In this document: one piece after another, positions 35,081 to 43,853 of the stretch
Position numbering within the stretch: the stretch's first letter is position 1
How the letters are laid out: each line of letters opens with the position of its first letter
DNA from: Bacillota bacterium
Lineage (GTDB): Bacteria; Bacillota; Sulfobacillia; JAJYWN01; JAJZPE01
NCBI GenBank assembly: GCA_021787335.1
Contig: JAJYMC010000044.1
Location: 76,137 to 140,136, forward strand
Direction: 5' to 3'
DNA length: 64,000 nucleotides
Translations under genes and position numbers: made by a program
Notes under the pieces: model-generated
Told to the model about the DNA's origin: nothing
The model's input: only the letters and a program-made list of their open reading frames with translations
The model's database searches: none

Positions 35081-35893
35081 TTGGAGCCCTTCACCATCAT
35101 CGTTTTGATCAAGCCCGTACCGGACCCGCGGAAGTCCCGCGGGTCCGTGGCCATTGACCCGGAACGGAAGACCGTCCGGCGCCAGGGCGTCCCCCTGACC
35201 ATCAACCTGGCCGACCGCTACGCCCTGGAGGCCGCGGTGGCCCTGAAGGCCTCCGGTGTGGGGAAGGTCGTCGCGGTGGCCATGGGTCCGCCCGACGCCG
35301 AGGGCGCGGCGCGCGAAGCGCTGGCCATCGGGGCTGATGAAGCCTATCTGCTGAGTGACCGGCTCCTGGCCGGCTCGGACGCCGTGGCCACGGCCCGGGC
35401 GCTGGCCGCCGCGTGCCGTCGGGTCGGCTTCGGGGCCGTCTTCGCCGGGGCTGAGAGTTCGGACGCCGGCACCGGGCTGGTCGGCCCGACCATGGCCGCC
35501 CTGCTCGGTCTGCCACACGTGCCGCACTGCCGGTCGATCGCGCTTGGCGACCGGGGGTTCGAGGCCGAGGTCCGCGTGGATGGCCGCGAGGGGAGGGTCA
35601 GGGCAGGCCTGCCGGCCCTGGTGACCTTCGACCGGCTCGACCGGCCGCCCAAATCGCCCGGGTTCGCCGGGGTGGTCGCGGCCAGGAGCAAACCCTTCAC
35701 CGTCTGGACCGCCGGGGACGTGGCCCTGCGCGCGGACGAGGCCGGCATGGCCGGTTCCCCGACCGTCGTCCGCGAGGTGCGCCCGGCTTCCACCGCCAAG
35801 CGGGCGGTCATCATCGGCGGCGACCCCGAGGAAGTCGCGACCAGGGTCCTGGCCGTACTCGCCGAGAAGGGAGTGCTCTCCGATGGCCGGTGA
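35081..35893 (+). CDS. etfB: Electron transfer flavoprotein beta subunit
   Basis: This 270-residue protein is the ETF beta subunit, with IIVLIKPVPDP at the start, NLADRYALEAAVALK near residue 45 and the central AGAESSDAGTGLVGPTMAALLGLP. It forms a dimer with EtfA and carries electrons from acyl-CoA dehydrogenases. The TTG start at 35081 has AGGAGG upstream. It overlaps etfA by 11 bases. I see no Fe-S domain or extra FAD module that would directly show bifurcation. Confidence 0.9.
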   Translation: MEPFTIIVLIKPVPDPRKSRGSVAIDPERKTVRRQGVPLTINLADRYALEAAVALKASGVGKVVAVAMGPPDAEGAAREALAIGADEAYLLSDRLLAGSDAVATARALAAACRRVGFGAVFAGAESSDAGTGLVGPTMAALLGLPHVPHCRSIALGDRGFEAEVRVDGREGRVRAGLPALVTFDRLDRPPKSPGFAGVVAARSKPFTVWTAGDVALRADEAGMAGSPTVVREVRPASTAKRAVIIGGDPEEVATRVLAVLAEKGVLSDGR

Positions 35894-36908
35894 CATCTGG
35901 GTGATGGTCCGGATGAAGGACGGTAAGGCGGATCGGGCCGCCCGCGACGCCATGGCCATCGCCTCGGCGATGGCCGCCAGGACCGGCGGACAGGTGGCGG
36001 CGTGGGTCTTCGGGCCTGAAGGGGAGGCGCCGGCCGCGGCGTCGGAGGGCTTCGGCGGGTATGCGCCGGACCGCCTATACGTCTGTCCGCTGGGGGCCGG
36101 GGAGGATGGACCGGCCGGGCTCGGCGACGCCCTGTCGGGGCGACGGGCGGCGGTGGCCATGCTTGCGCGGACTGAAGTAGCGGAGGTCGGGGCCGTCCTC
36201 GTGCCGGAAGGGCAGCTCGCCCTCGACGCGGCCGCCGGCCTGGCCGTGGCCCTCGGAGGGGCGGTCGTGGCCCACTGCCGGGCGGTCGAGTGGTCCGGTC
36301 GGGAATGGTTGTACCTGGTGCCGGCCTTCGGCGGGCTGGCGGCCATCGCCTGCCCGGGGTCGGGGCCGCAGGTCATCTCCCTGGTCGCCGGGGCCGGGCT
36401 GGTGGGCGAGCCCGCGGAAGGCAGGACCAAGGCTCCGGAGGTCATCGCCGTCCAGGCGCCCGCGCCCTCGGACCGGGATCCGGTGGTCGCGGGAGGCCCG
36501 TCGCCCGTGGCCCTTCCGTCGGACGCCCTGGAGACCGCCCGCCTCGTCGTGGCCGGCGGCATGGGGGCCGGCGACCCTTCAGGATGGCGTCTCATCAGCG
36601 ACTTCGCCGCATCCCTGGGAGCGGCCCTGGGGGCCACCCGCCCGGCCGTCGATGAGGGCTGGGCCCCGGCCGAGGCGATGATCGGCCAGAGCGGGAAGCG
36701 GGTCGAGCCGGAGGTCCTCATCTCCGTGGGAGTCTCCGGTGACCTTCAGCACCTCGTGGGCGTGGGCGAGGGAACGACGGTCATCGCCGTCAACAGCGAC
36801 CCGGACGCGCCCATCTTCGGCCGGGCCGACCACGGGGTGGTCGGCGACTTCCGGCGGTTCCTGCCGGCCATCAGCCGCCGGGTCAAGTCCGGTCCGGCCG
36901 ACGGGTGA
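35883..36908 (+). CDS. etfA: Electron transfer flavoprotein alpha subunit
   Basis: This 341-residue FAD-binding subunit has the C-terminal ETF signature IGQSGKRVEPEVLISVGVSGDLQHLVGVG followed by AVNSDPDAPIFGRADHGVVGDF. The N-terminal half is Ala/Gly-rich and less conserved. It is the last gene before a new promoter at 36960 and so closes the run that begins with livK. The ATG start overlaps the etfB end. Confidence 0.9.
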   Translation: MAGDIWVMVRMKDGKADRAARDAMAIASAMAARTGGQVAAWVFGPEGEAPAAASEGFGGYAPDRLYVCPLGAGEDGPAGLGDALSGRRAAVAMLARTEVAEVGAVLVPEGQLALDAAAGLAVALGGAVVAHCRAVEWSGREWLYLVPAFGGLAAIACPGSGPQVISLVAGAGLVGEPAEGRTKAPEVIAVQAPAPSDRDPVVAGGPSPVALPSDALETARLVVAGGMGAGDPSGWRLISDFAASLGAALGATRPAVDEGWAPAEAMIGQSGKRVEPEVLISVGVSGDLQHLVGVGEGTTVIAVNSDPDAPIFGRADHGVVGDFRRFLPAISRRVKSGPADG

Positions 36909-36959
36909 GGCCGAGCTTCTGGGGGAGACGGGGGACGCTCAGCCCGACTGTGGTAAGCG

Positions 36960-36989
36960 TTGACAGTCGGACGAGAAGTCCCCTATAAT
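36960..36989 (+). promoter_or_regulatory. Consensus sigma-A promoter for the second acyl-CoA operon
   Basis: Both boxes are perfect: TTGACA (36960-36965) and TATAAT (36984-36989), 18 bases apart. This is the strongest ordinary promoter in the window. A palindromic operator begins 11 bases after the -10 box. Confidence 0.9.
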
Positions 36990-37000
36990 CTTGGTATGGA

Positions 37001-37020
37001 CCTACCGACCGGTCGGTAGG
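37001..37020 (+). promoter_or_regulatory. Perfect 20-bp palindromic operator
   Basis: CCTACCGACCGGTCGGTAGG is identical to its reverse complement. Its core ACCGACCGGTCGGT is the kind of site bound by TetR-family regulators of fatty acid metabolism, such as PfmR of Thermus by my recollection. The position just after the expected transcription start suits repression. The likely ligand is the TetR protein encoded at 39453 in the same operon. Confidence 0.85.
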
Positions 37021-37082
37021 GGGCGGCGAAGACCATCCTGCCCGGCCGTAACCTCGGCCGGATCATTCCGGGAGGGCTGGAC

Positions 37083-38228
37083 GTGGGCCATTACATCTTC
37101 TCCGATGAACACGAGCAGCTTCGAAAGTCCGTCCGCCGGTTCGTCGAGCGTGAGTTGGCTCCCTACGCCGACCAGTGGGAGGCGGCGGGGGGGTTCCCCG
37201 ACGAGGTCTTCCGCAAGCTGGGCGCTCAGGGCTTCCTGGGTCTCCGGTACCCCGAGGAATACGGCGGCCAGGGCGGCGACTACTATACCGCCATCGTCCT
37301 GGCCGAGGAACTGGTCGGCGCGAAGGCCGGGGGCGTGGGCACGGCCGTGGAGGTCCACACGGAGATGGCCACGCCGCCGATCCTCAAGTTCGGCACCGAC
37401 GATCAGAAGCAGCGTTTCCTGGTCCCGGCGATCAAGGGCGAGAAGATAAGCGCCCTGGCCATCACCGAACCCGAGGCGGGCTCGGACGTGGCCGCCATCC
37501 GGACGATGGCCGTCCGCGACGGGGACGAGTACGTCCTGAACGGGTCGAAACGCTTCATCACCAACGGTTGCCGGGCCGACTTCGCCGTCGTGGTCACCCG
37601 GACCGCGAAGGAAGAACACTGGGCCGGGCTGACCCTTTTCATCGTCGAGAAGGGCACGCCCGGCTTCACCGTGGCCAAGAAGCTCGAAAAGGTCGGGTTG
37701 CACAGCTCGGACACGGCGGAACTCGTCTTCGAGGACTGCCACGTGCCGGCCGCCAACCTCCTCGGCCAGGAGAACCAGGGCTTCTATCACATCATGTGGG
37801 AGCTCCAGGGGGAGCGGCTGATCGGCGCGGCCGGGGCCGTGGCCGCCGGCCAGCGGGCCCTGGACCTCGCCATCGAATACGGCACGCAGCGCCGGCAATT
37901 CGGGCGCTCGGTGGCCAAGTTCCAGGCCAACCGGCATCGGTTGGCGGAGCACGCCACGGCCCTTGAGGCGGCGCGGCAGATGGTCTACGCCACCGCCTGG
38001 CGGGTTCAGAACGGCGAGTACCCGGTCAAGGAGATCTCGATGGCCAAGGTCTTCTCCACGCGGGTCGCCTTCGAGGCCGCCGACTTCGCCCTGCAGCTGC
38101 ACGGTGGCAGCGGCTACATGATGGAGAGCGAGATTCAGAGGCTCTGGCGGGACACCCGAGCCTCCCGCATCGCCGCTGGGACCGACGAGATCATGCTCGA
38201 GGTCATCGCCAAGGAACTGGGTCTCTAA
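37083..38228 (+). CDS. Acyl-CoA dehydrogenase (long-chain/isovaleryl-type active site)
   Basis: This 381-residue flavoenzyme has ITEPEAGSDVAAIRT near residue 125, GSKRFITNGCRAD, and QLHGGSGYMMESEIQRLWRDTRASRIAAGTDEI at the end. The catalytic Glu lies in ELQGERL (Glu244), as in isovaleryl-CoA and long-chain dehydrogenases, while the YEGT position is Ala, which fits that subclass. It introduces a 2,3-double bond into an acyl-CoA. The GTG start at 37083 follows GGGAGGG. It is the first gene of the operon. Confidence 0.92.
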   Translation: MGHYIFSDEHEQLRKSVRRFVERELAPYADQWEAAGGFPDEVFRKLGAQGFLGLRYPEEYGGQGGDYYTAIVLAEELVGAKAGGVGTAVEVHTEMATPPILKFGTDDQKQRFLVPAIKGEKISALAITEPEAGSDVAAIRTMAVRDGDEYVLNGSKRFITNGCRADFAVVVTRTAKEEHWAGLTLFIVEKGTPGFTVAKKLEKVGLHSSDTAELVFEDCHVPAANLLGQENQGFYHIMWELQGERLIGAAGAVAAGQRALDLAIEYGTQRRQFGRSVAKFQANRHRLAEHATALEAARQMVYATAWRVQNGEYPVKEISMAKVFSTRVAFEAADFALQLHGGSGYMMESEIQRLWRDTRASRIAAGTDEIMLEVIAKELGL

Positions 38229-38259
38229 AGGAACTGCGTCGAGAAGGGGGCCTGGCCGG

Positions 38260-39456
38260 TTGTTCCTCGACGGGGTGAAAGTGCTTGATTTCTCCCGGTT
38301 GCTGCCCGGTGGCGTGGCCTCGGCCATGCTGACGGCGCTGGGGGCTGAGGTGGTCAAGGTCGAGGAGCCCTCGGCCGGCGACTACATGCGGTCGATGCCG
38401 CCGTTCGGGCCGCGGGGGAACGTCTACTTCGAGCATCTGCACCACGGGCAGCGGAGCCTGGCGGTGGACCTCCGGGACGCCCGCGGGCGGGAGGTCCTGA
38501 CCGCCCTCGCCGCCGACGCCGATGTCGTGTTGGAAAGCTTCCGCCCCGGGGTCATGGCCCGCCTTGGGCTCGGCTACGAGGCCCTGGCGGCGGCCAACCC
38601 GCGGCTCATCTACTGCTCACTGACGGCCTACGGACAGCCGGGCGACGCGATTGACGCCGACCGCTCAGAGGCCGGCCATGACCTGAACATCATGGCCCTT
38701 TCGGGGCTTTTGAGCTACCTCACCGACGGGGCCGGCCGCGTTTTGCCGCCGCCGCTACAACTGGCGGACGTGGCCGCGGGCGGGATGCTGGCCGTCACCG
38801 CCATCCTGGCGGCTTTGGTCGAGCGGTTCCGGACGGGCCGCGGACGCCGTCTGGACGTGGCCATGCTGGACGGGCTACGCGTCCTGGGTGTGCTGCAACG
38901 GGTCGAGGGGGCGGCGACCGGCCATCACCCGGCCCACGAGGAGTTGCCCCTGGCCGGCAACCTGGCGTGCTACAACGTCTACACGACGGCGGACGGGGGA
39001 GCGATGGCCCTCGGCGCCCTGGAGCCGAAGTTCTGGGCGGCCTTCTGTCAGTGCGCCGGCCGCCCCGACTGGGTCGCCCGGCAGTTCGAACCGCCGCCCG
39101 GCCAGGCCGCGCTCATCGCTGAAGTCGTCGCCTTCTTCGCCTCCCGCCCCAGGGCCGAGTGGGAGGAGTTCGGTCGCCGGGGTGACTGCTGCCTGAGCCC
39201 GGTCCTGTCACCGGCCGAGGCGGCCGTCCACCCGCTGACGCGCGGCCGGCCCAGGGACGACGCCTTCCCGGTGGCGGCCGACCCTCCGACGGCGGCCCCA
39301 GACGCGGCTTCGGCCGCGGCGTCCGGCGCCCTGCCGCCCGCGCCCGCCCTGGGCCGCGACACGGCGGCCGTCCTGCGGGGCCTGGGTTACTCGGACGATC
39401 AAATCAAGCTCTTGGCCGAAGCGGGCGTCGTCCGCCTCGGGGAGGGGAGACCGTGA
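38260..39456 (+). CDS. CaiB/BaiF CoA-transferase family protein, alpha-methylacyl-CoA racemase type
   Basis: This 398-residue family III protein has GHDLNIMALSGLLSYL with His140 and LADVAAGGM with Asp170. The 30-residue spacing between them equals that of the His/Asp catalytic pair in alpha-methylacyl-CoA racemase (126 and 156 in the mycobacterial enzyme), so racemase activity is more likely than CoA transfer. This would prepare 2-methyl-branched acyl-CoAs for beta-oxidation. Residues 335-375 are Ala/Pro-rich and variable. The TTG start is supported by an upstream GGGGG. It overlaps the TetR gene by four bases. Confidence 0.87.
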   Translation: MFLDGVKVLDFSRLLPGGVASAMLTALGAEVVKVEEPSAGDYMRSMPPFGPRGNVYFEHLHHGQRSLAVDLRDARGREVLTALAADADVVLESFRPGVMARLGLGYEALAAANPRLIYCSLTAYGQPGDAIDADRSEAGHDLNIMALSGLLSYLTDGAGRVLPPPLQLADVAAGGMLAVTAILAALVERFRTGRGRRLDVAMLDGLRVLGVLQRVEGAATGHHPAHEELPLAGNLACYNVYTTADGGAMALGALEPKFWAAFCQCAGRPDWVARQFEPPPGQAALIAEVVAFFASRPRAEWEEFGRRGDCCLSPVLSPAEAAVHPLTRGRPRDDAFPVAADPPTAAPDAASAAASGALPPAPALGRDTAAVLRGLGYSDDQIKLLAEAGVVRLGEGRP

Positions 39457-40025
39457 ACCCCGGTAAATCGGAAGAGATCCTCACGGCGGCCATCCGCCTG
39501 TTCCAGGAGAAGGGCTACCACGCCACCTCGATGCAGGACATCGCCGATGCGGTCGGCCTGCAGAAGGGCAGCCTGTATCATCACATCTCGAGCAAGGAAG
39601 AGCTCTTGGCCTGGATCGTGGCCCGGGCCCTGGCCCGCTATGTCGAGGAACTGCAGGGCATCGTCGAGTCGCGGCGCCCTGCCCGCGAGCGACTGAAAGA
39701 GGCGGTCCAGAACCACATCCGGATCATCGCCGAGAATCTCGGGATGCTGACTATCTTCCTCCGCGAGAGCGCGGCCCTCACGGCCGAGCAGCGCGAGGCG
39801 GAGGAGGAGGGCGGGCGCCGCTACCGCCAGCTCTTCGAGCGACTCATCGTCGAGGGGGTGGCCTCAGGCGATTTCCGCCCGGTCGATCCGAAGATGGCCG
39901 CCCTCTCCATCATCGGCGCCTGCAACTGGACCTATCGCTGGTACGACCCGGCCGGGGCGCTCTCCCACGGGGAGATCTCCGAACTGGTCTGGGACTACTT
40001 CTACAAAGGTCTGATCAAACACTGA
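39453..40025 (+). CDS. TetR-family regulator of acyl-CoA metabolism
   Basis: This 190-residue regulator has an N-terminal helix-turn-helix, EEILTAAIRLFQEKGYHATSMQDIADAVGLQKGSLYHHISSKEELL, and a C-terminal domain of the FadR/PaaR-like kind that often senses acyl-CoA. It starts at GTG 39453 overlapping the preceding stop (GTGA) and sits in the middle of the acyl-CoA operon. Autorepression at the palindrome at 37001 is the simplest model. Confidence 0.9.
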   Translation: MNPGKSEEILTAAIRLFQEKGYHATSMQDIADAVGLQKGSLYHHISSKEELLAWIVARALARYVEELQGIVESRRPARERLKEAVQNHIRIIAENLGMLTIFLRESAALTAEQREAEEEGGRRYRQLFERLIVEGVASGDFRPVDPKMAALSIIGACNWTYRWYDPAGALSHGEISELVWDYFYKGLIKH

Positions 40026-40033
40026 GGTCATCC

Positions 40034-41038
40034 ATGTCATCAATGTCACCGAGGTCTTCAAACATGTCCCTGGTCTCCTCGATCAAGCGAATGAAGGTGC
40101 CCACCCCGTTCCCGGTCGGCCCGGTGAACGTGTACCTCATCCCGGGCGACCCGCTGACCCTGGTCGACGTGGGGCCCCTGACCCCTGAGGGCTGGGACGG
40201 GCTCCTGGCCGGCCTGGCCGAGCACGGGACGGACATCGCCGACATCCGGCAGGTTGTCGTCACCCATCCGCACGAGGACCATTGCGGTCAGGTCGCCCGG
40301 GTGGTCGAGGCCAGCGGGGCGGAGGTCGTCGTCCACCCCGGGGCCAGGAACTTCTTCGAACACCACGAAGAGTTTTGGCGGTACCGCCAGGAGAGCTTTC
40401 GGCCGCTGATGCGGACCATGGGCGTCCCCGAGGACATCCAGGCCATCGCGGCCAAGGTCAATGAACTCTTGGCCCATTACGGCCAGACGGTGCGCGTCGA
40501 CCGTTGCCCCGAGGAGGGGGAGACCGTCCGCACCGGCGTGGGAGACTTCACGGTCCTCCACACCCCGGGCCACTCGGCGGCCGCGCTCTGCCTGTGGCGG
40601 CCGCAGGACAGGCTCCTCATCGCCGGCGACACGCTGCTCAAGGACATCTCCTCGAACGCCCTGATGGAGCCGGGGGACGGCGAGAATGGCGGCGAGTACC
40701 GCAGCCTGGCCACCTACCTCGAGACCCTGCGGCGTCTGGAGGGGATGGACCTCGCGGTCATCCTGCCGGGACACGGGGAGGCCATCCACGACCACCGGCG
40801 GGTCATCCGGTCCCGTTTCGCCTTCCACGAAGTCAGGAAAGACGCCATCATGAGCCTCATCGCCGGCTCGACGGTCACAGTCTTCCAGGTCTGCCAGGGC
40901 CTCTTCCCGGACCTCGGTCCGGGCGGGCTCTTCCTGGGGCTGTCCGAAGCCTTCGGACACCTCCAGGTCCTCGAGGGTGAGGGCCGTCTGATCCGTGATC
41001 CTGACGGCGGGACGTTCACCTTCCGACGCGCGGGTTGA
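40034..41038 (+). CDS. MBL-fold metallo-hydrolase
   Basis: This protein of about 334 residues has the zinc motif THPHEDHCGQ (a variant of HxHxDH in which the fourth residue is Glu), LHTPGHSAAALCLW, IAGDTLLKDISSN and LPGHGEAI, followed by a C-terminal winged-helix-like region. It may be a thioesterase or lactonase serving the acyl-CoA pathway. Two starts are possible: ATG 40034 after TGAGGTC and ATG 40064 after CGAGGTC. The near-duplicate leader, with repeated GAGGTC and ATGTC elements, is unusual. Confidence 0.85.
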   Translation: MSSMSPRSSNMSLVSSIKRMKVPTPFPVGPVNVYLIPGDPLTLVDVGPLTPEGWDGLLAGLAEHGTDIADIRQVVVTHPHEDHCGQVARVVEASGAEVVVHPGARNFFEHHEEFWRYRQESFRPLMRTMGVPEDIQAIAAKVNELLAHYGQTVRVDRCPEEGETVRTGVGDFTVLHTPGHSAAALCLWRPQDRLLIAGDTLLKDISSNALMEPGDGENGGEYRSLATYLETLRRLEGMDLAVILPGHGEAIHDHRRVIRSRFAFHEVRKDAIMSLIAGSTVTVFQVCQGLFPDLGPGGLFLGLSEAFGHLQVLEGEGRLIRDPDGGTFTFRRAG

Positions 41039-41091
41039 AGACCCCGGCCTGAAGAGGCATGGGGCATAAATGATGGGAGGGAATCGATAAC

Positions 41092-41415
41092 ATGGCTACG
41101 ACCCGAGAGATCATCGCCGAGATGGAGAAAAGGCTCGCCGCGAGCCCGGCGAAGCTGCAGGGGATCAACGCGGTGTATCAGTTCACCCTGACCGGTGACG
41201 ATGGCGGCAACTGGCAGGTCAAGGTCGAGGGCGGCAAGGCGACGTTCAGCGAGGGCACCCCGGACAAGGCCAACTGCATCATCACCATGAGCTCGGCCGA
41301 CTTCAAGGAAATGGTGGGCGGCAAGCTCAACGCTACGGCCGCCTTCATGAGCGGGCGCCTGCGCATCGCCGGCGACATGGCCCTGGCCATGAAGCTCCAG
41401 GCCATCGTCAGCTGA
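41092..41415 (+). CDS. SCP2 sterol-binding domain protein
   Basis: This 107-residue protein is a free-standing SCP2 domain with YQFTLTGDDGGNWQVKVEGGKATFSEG and ADCTI-like DKANCIITMSSADFKEMVGGKLNATAAFMSGRLRIAGDMALAMKL. SCP2 domains bind sterols, fatty acids or acyl-CoAs in a hydrophobic tunnel. In this operon it would act as an acyl-CoA carrier or chaperone. The ATG has GGGAGGG upstream. Confidence 0.92.
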   Translation: MATTREIIAEMEKRLAASPAKLQGINAVYQFTLTGDDGGNWQVKVEGGKATFSEGTPDKANCIITMSSADFKEMVGGKLNATAAFMSGRLRIAGDMALAMKLQAIVS

Positions 41416-41438
41416 GGCGGAGGACCAGAGAAGAAGGG

Positions 41439-41464
41439 CGGCCGGCCCCGGATGGGGCCGGCCG
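41439..41464 (+). other. Intercistronic hairpin between the SCP2 and SDR genes
   Basis: The arms CGGCCGGCCCC (41439-41449) and GGGGCCGGCCG (41454-41464) pair perfectly around a four-base loop. No T-tract follows, so it is probably a processing or stabilising element rather than a terminator. Confidence 0.6.
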
Positions 41465-41490
41465 GACATGTCCGAACGGGAGGGATCTAG

Positions 41491-42315
41491 ATGTTTTCCC
41501 TCGCGGGTAAGGTGGCCCTGGTGACCGGCGGCTCCCGCGGTCTGGGCCGGGCCGACGCCCTGGCCCTGGCCAGGGCGGGGGCCGACGTGGTCATCACCGA
41601 CATCCTCATCGAGAGCCGGCAGGACGAGGGGACCGACCGCTATGGGCCGCTGGCCCAGATCATGCGCTCGGGCAACGTCGTCTACACCGAGAAGACGGCC
41701 GAAGAGATACGGGCGATGGGGCGCCGCTCCTTCGCCATGCGCATGGACGTCACCGACCCGGCCCAGATCCGGGAGGTCTTCGCTCGGGTCAAGGAGGAGC
41801 TGGGCGGGATCCACATCCTGGTCAACAACGCGGCCACCCTGGACCACGTCGGCCAGATCGAGAACCAGGGCGACGAGTACTGGGAACGGGACCTGAGGGT
41901 CAACCTGACCGGCTCGTTCAACTGCGCCAAGGCCGTCTGGCCGATCATGAAGGAGCAGAACTGGGGCCGGGTCATCAACATGGCCTCGGTCGCCGGGACC
42001 CTCGGCGGGTTCGGCCAGGCCAGTTACTCGGCGACCAAGATGGCCCTCATCGGCCTCACCAGGACACTGGCCCTTGAGGGGGCGCGCTTCAACATCAACG
42101 CCAACGCCATCGTCCCCGGGGTCATCGCCACGGAGGCCTTCAATTTCACGAACCCGAAGATGCGGGAGCGGATGATCGCCCGGACGGCCTTCAAGCGCCC
42201 CGGCGAGCCGGACGACATCGCCCACGCCATCGTCTTCCTGTGCAGCGAGGAAGCCAAGTATATCACCGGCGTCGCCCTCAACGTCTCGGGCGGCATCGAA
42301 CTATTCACGTTCTAA
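41491..42315 (+). CDS. Short-chain dehydrogenase/reductase
   Basis: This 274-residue SDR has the cofactor motif GGSRGLG near residue 13, NNAAT near 114, catalytic Ser in MASVAG and Tyr-Lys in SYSATKMAL. It resembles 3-hydroxyacyl-CoA dehydrogenases of the FabG type and would perform the hydroxyl-oxidation step between hydration and thiolysis. An insertion of about 30 residues after the second beta-strand includes DRYGPLAQIMRSG. The ATG follows GGGAGGG. It is 18 bases upstream of the thiolase gene. Confidence 0.9.
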   Translation: MFSLAGKVALVTGGSRGLGRADALALARAGADVVITDILIESRQDEGTDRYGPLAQIMRSGNVVYTEKTAEEIRAMGRRSFAMRMDVTDPAQIREVFARVKEELGGIHILVNNAATLDHVGQIENQGDEYWERDLRVNLTGSFNCAKAVWPIMKEQNWGRVINMASVAGTLGGFGQASYSATKMALIGLTRTLALEGARFNINANAIVPGVIATEAFNFTNPKMRERMIARTAFKRPGEPDDIAHAIVFLCSEEAKYITGVALNVSGGIELFTF

Positions 42316-42333
42316 CTCAAGGAGGTGCAGCGG

Positions 42334-43476
42334 ATGGCAACTGACGCTTACATCGTCGAGGCCCTGCGGACGCCGTTCGGACGGCGGCGCGGGACGCTCT
42401 CCCAGACCCGCGCCGACGAGCTGGCCGGCCTGGCCCTGCGGCGTCTGGTCGACCGGGCCGGGGTCGACCCGGCCGAGGTCGAGGACGTCATCATGGGCTG
42501 CGTCACGCCCATCGGCGAGCAGGGGTTCAACGTCGGGCGTGTGGCGACCCTGATCGCCGGCTTCCCGGTGGAGGTCCCAGGGGTCCAGATCAACCGGATG
42601 TGCGGCTCCGCCCAGCAGGCGGTCAACTTCGCCGCCCAGGAGATAATGTCGGGCCAGATGGACCTGGCCATCGGCGGAGGCGTCGAGGCCATGAGCCGGG
42701 TGGCCATGGGCTCCGACGGCGGGGAGTTCAGCTCGAAGCTGACCGATAAGTACCTCATGGTCCCGCAGGGCATCTCGGCCGAGATGATCGCCGACAAGTG
42801 GGAGTTCACCCGGGAAGACCTCGACCGGTTCTCGCTGGAGAGCCACCGGAAGGCCGCCGCGGCGCAGGACGCCGGCCGATTGGACGCCGAGCTGACGCCG
42901 GTCGAGACGACCTTCGATGGCCAACCGGTGACCCTCAGCCGCGATGAGGGCATCCGGCGCGAGACCTCCCTGGAGAAGATGGCCACCCTGCAGCCCGCCT
43001 TCAAGACGGATGGCAAGATCACCGCGGCCAACTCCAGCCAGATCTCCGACGGCGCGGCCATGGTCCTTCTGGCCTCGGAGAAGAAGGCGAGCGCCCTCGG
43101 CCTGAAGCCGAAGGCGCGCGTGGTGGCGACGGCCGTCGTCGGGGTCGACCCGACGATCATGCTCACCGGCCCGATCCCGGCCACCGCCAAGGTCCTTAAG
43201 AAGGCGGGGCTGAAGTTCGAGGACCTCGACCTCTACGAGGTCAACGAGGCCTTCGCCTCGGTTCCCCTGGCCTGGACCAAGGAATATCATGCCGACCCGG
43301 CCAAGCTGAACGTCAACGGCGGGGCCATCGCCCTCGGCCATCCGCTGGGAGCCAGCGGCGCCCGGCTGATCATGACCCTGGCCTATGAACTCGAGCGGCG
43401 CAAGGCCCGTTACGGCCTGGTGACCATGTGCATCGGCCTCGGTCTGGGCACGGCGACGATCATCGAGAGGGTCTAG
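42334..43476 (+). CDS. Thiolase family protein (acetyl-CoA acyltransferase)
   Basis: This 380-residue thiolase has the acylated Cys in [11 protein letters not shown] (about residue 90), the active-site His in [17 protein letters not shown] and the C-terminal Cys in [12 protein letters not shown]. It cleaves 3-oxoacyl-CoA with CoA, completing beta-oxidation. The usual C-terminal CxGGGxG reads CIGLGLG, a mild variation. The ATG at 42334 has AAGGAGGTG upstream. No enoyl-CoA hydratase gene lies in this operon. Confidence 0.93.
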   Translation: MATDAYIVEALRTPFGRRRGTLSQTRADELAGLALRRLVDRAGVDPAEVEDVIMGCVTPIGEQGFNVGRVATLIAGFPVEVPGVQINRMCGSAQQAVNFAAQEIMSGQMDLAIGGGVEAMSRVAMGSDGGEFSSKLTDKYLMVPQGISAEMIADKWEFTREDLDRFSLESHRKAAAAQDAGRLDAELTPVETTFDGQPVTLSRDEGIRRETSLEKMATLQPAFKTDGKITAANSSQISDGAAMVLLASEKKASALGLKPKARVVATAVVGVDPTIMLTGPIPATAKVLKKAGLKFEDLDLYEVNEAFASVPLAWTKEYHADPAKLNVNGGAIALGHPLGASGARLIMTLAYELERRKARYGLVTMCIGLGLGTATIIERV

Positions 43477-43478
43477 GC

Positions 43479-43718
43479 TCAGTAACCGAACGACCGGCCG
43501 AGCTCGCGGCGGCCGGCGTCGGTGAGGACGTAAAGCCCGTCGGCCACCGCGGCGACGAGCCCCATCGCCTTCAGCTCGTCGAGGAGGGCGGTCAGCTCGG
43601 CCAGGTCCTTGATGGGCACGTAGTCGCGAAGGAGGGCCGCCGTCCAGCGGCGGTTGCCTCCGCCGATCATCCCGTGAAGGACTGACAGGCGGCGCTCTTC
43701 GAGCGTCGGGGTGCTCAC
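43479..43718 (-). CDS. Small winged-helix-like protein
   Basis: This protein of about 79 residues reads STPTLEERRLSVLHGMIGGGNRRWTAALLRDYVPIKDLAELTALLDELKAMGLVAAVADGLYVLTDAGRREL in pattern: three helices and a beta-hairpin, as in winged-helix DNA-binding domains, including an L-D-E-L-x-x-M-G-L-V core and V-L-T-D-A-G-R. I assign no specific family. The GTG at 43718 is chosen because AAGGAG lies eleven bases upstream; a GTG at 43730 is too close. It converges with the thiolase gene with only two bases between stops. Confidence 0.7.
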   Translation of the reverse strand: MSTPTLEERRLSVLHGMIGGGNRRWTAALLRDYVPIKDLAELTALLDELKAMGLVAAVADGLYVLTDAGRRELGRSFGY

Positions 43719-43853
43719 GAGAAAATACACTCCTTCGGTTTTGGGCAGCGTATTGTAGAGCGGGACCCGCGTCGGCCGGGTTGCCGCCGCGGGTCTCAGA
43801 CTTCGCCGGGCGCGGGCGGCCTACCTGCACCGGCGGCGCGAGGAGGAGTCCGG

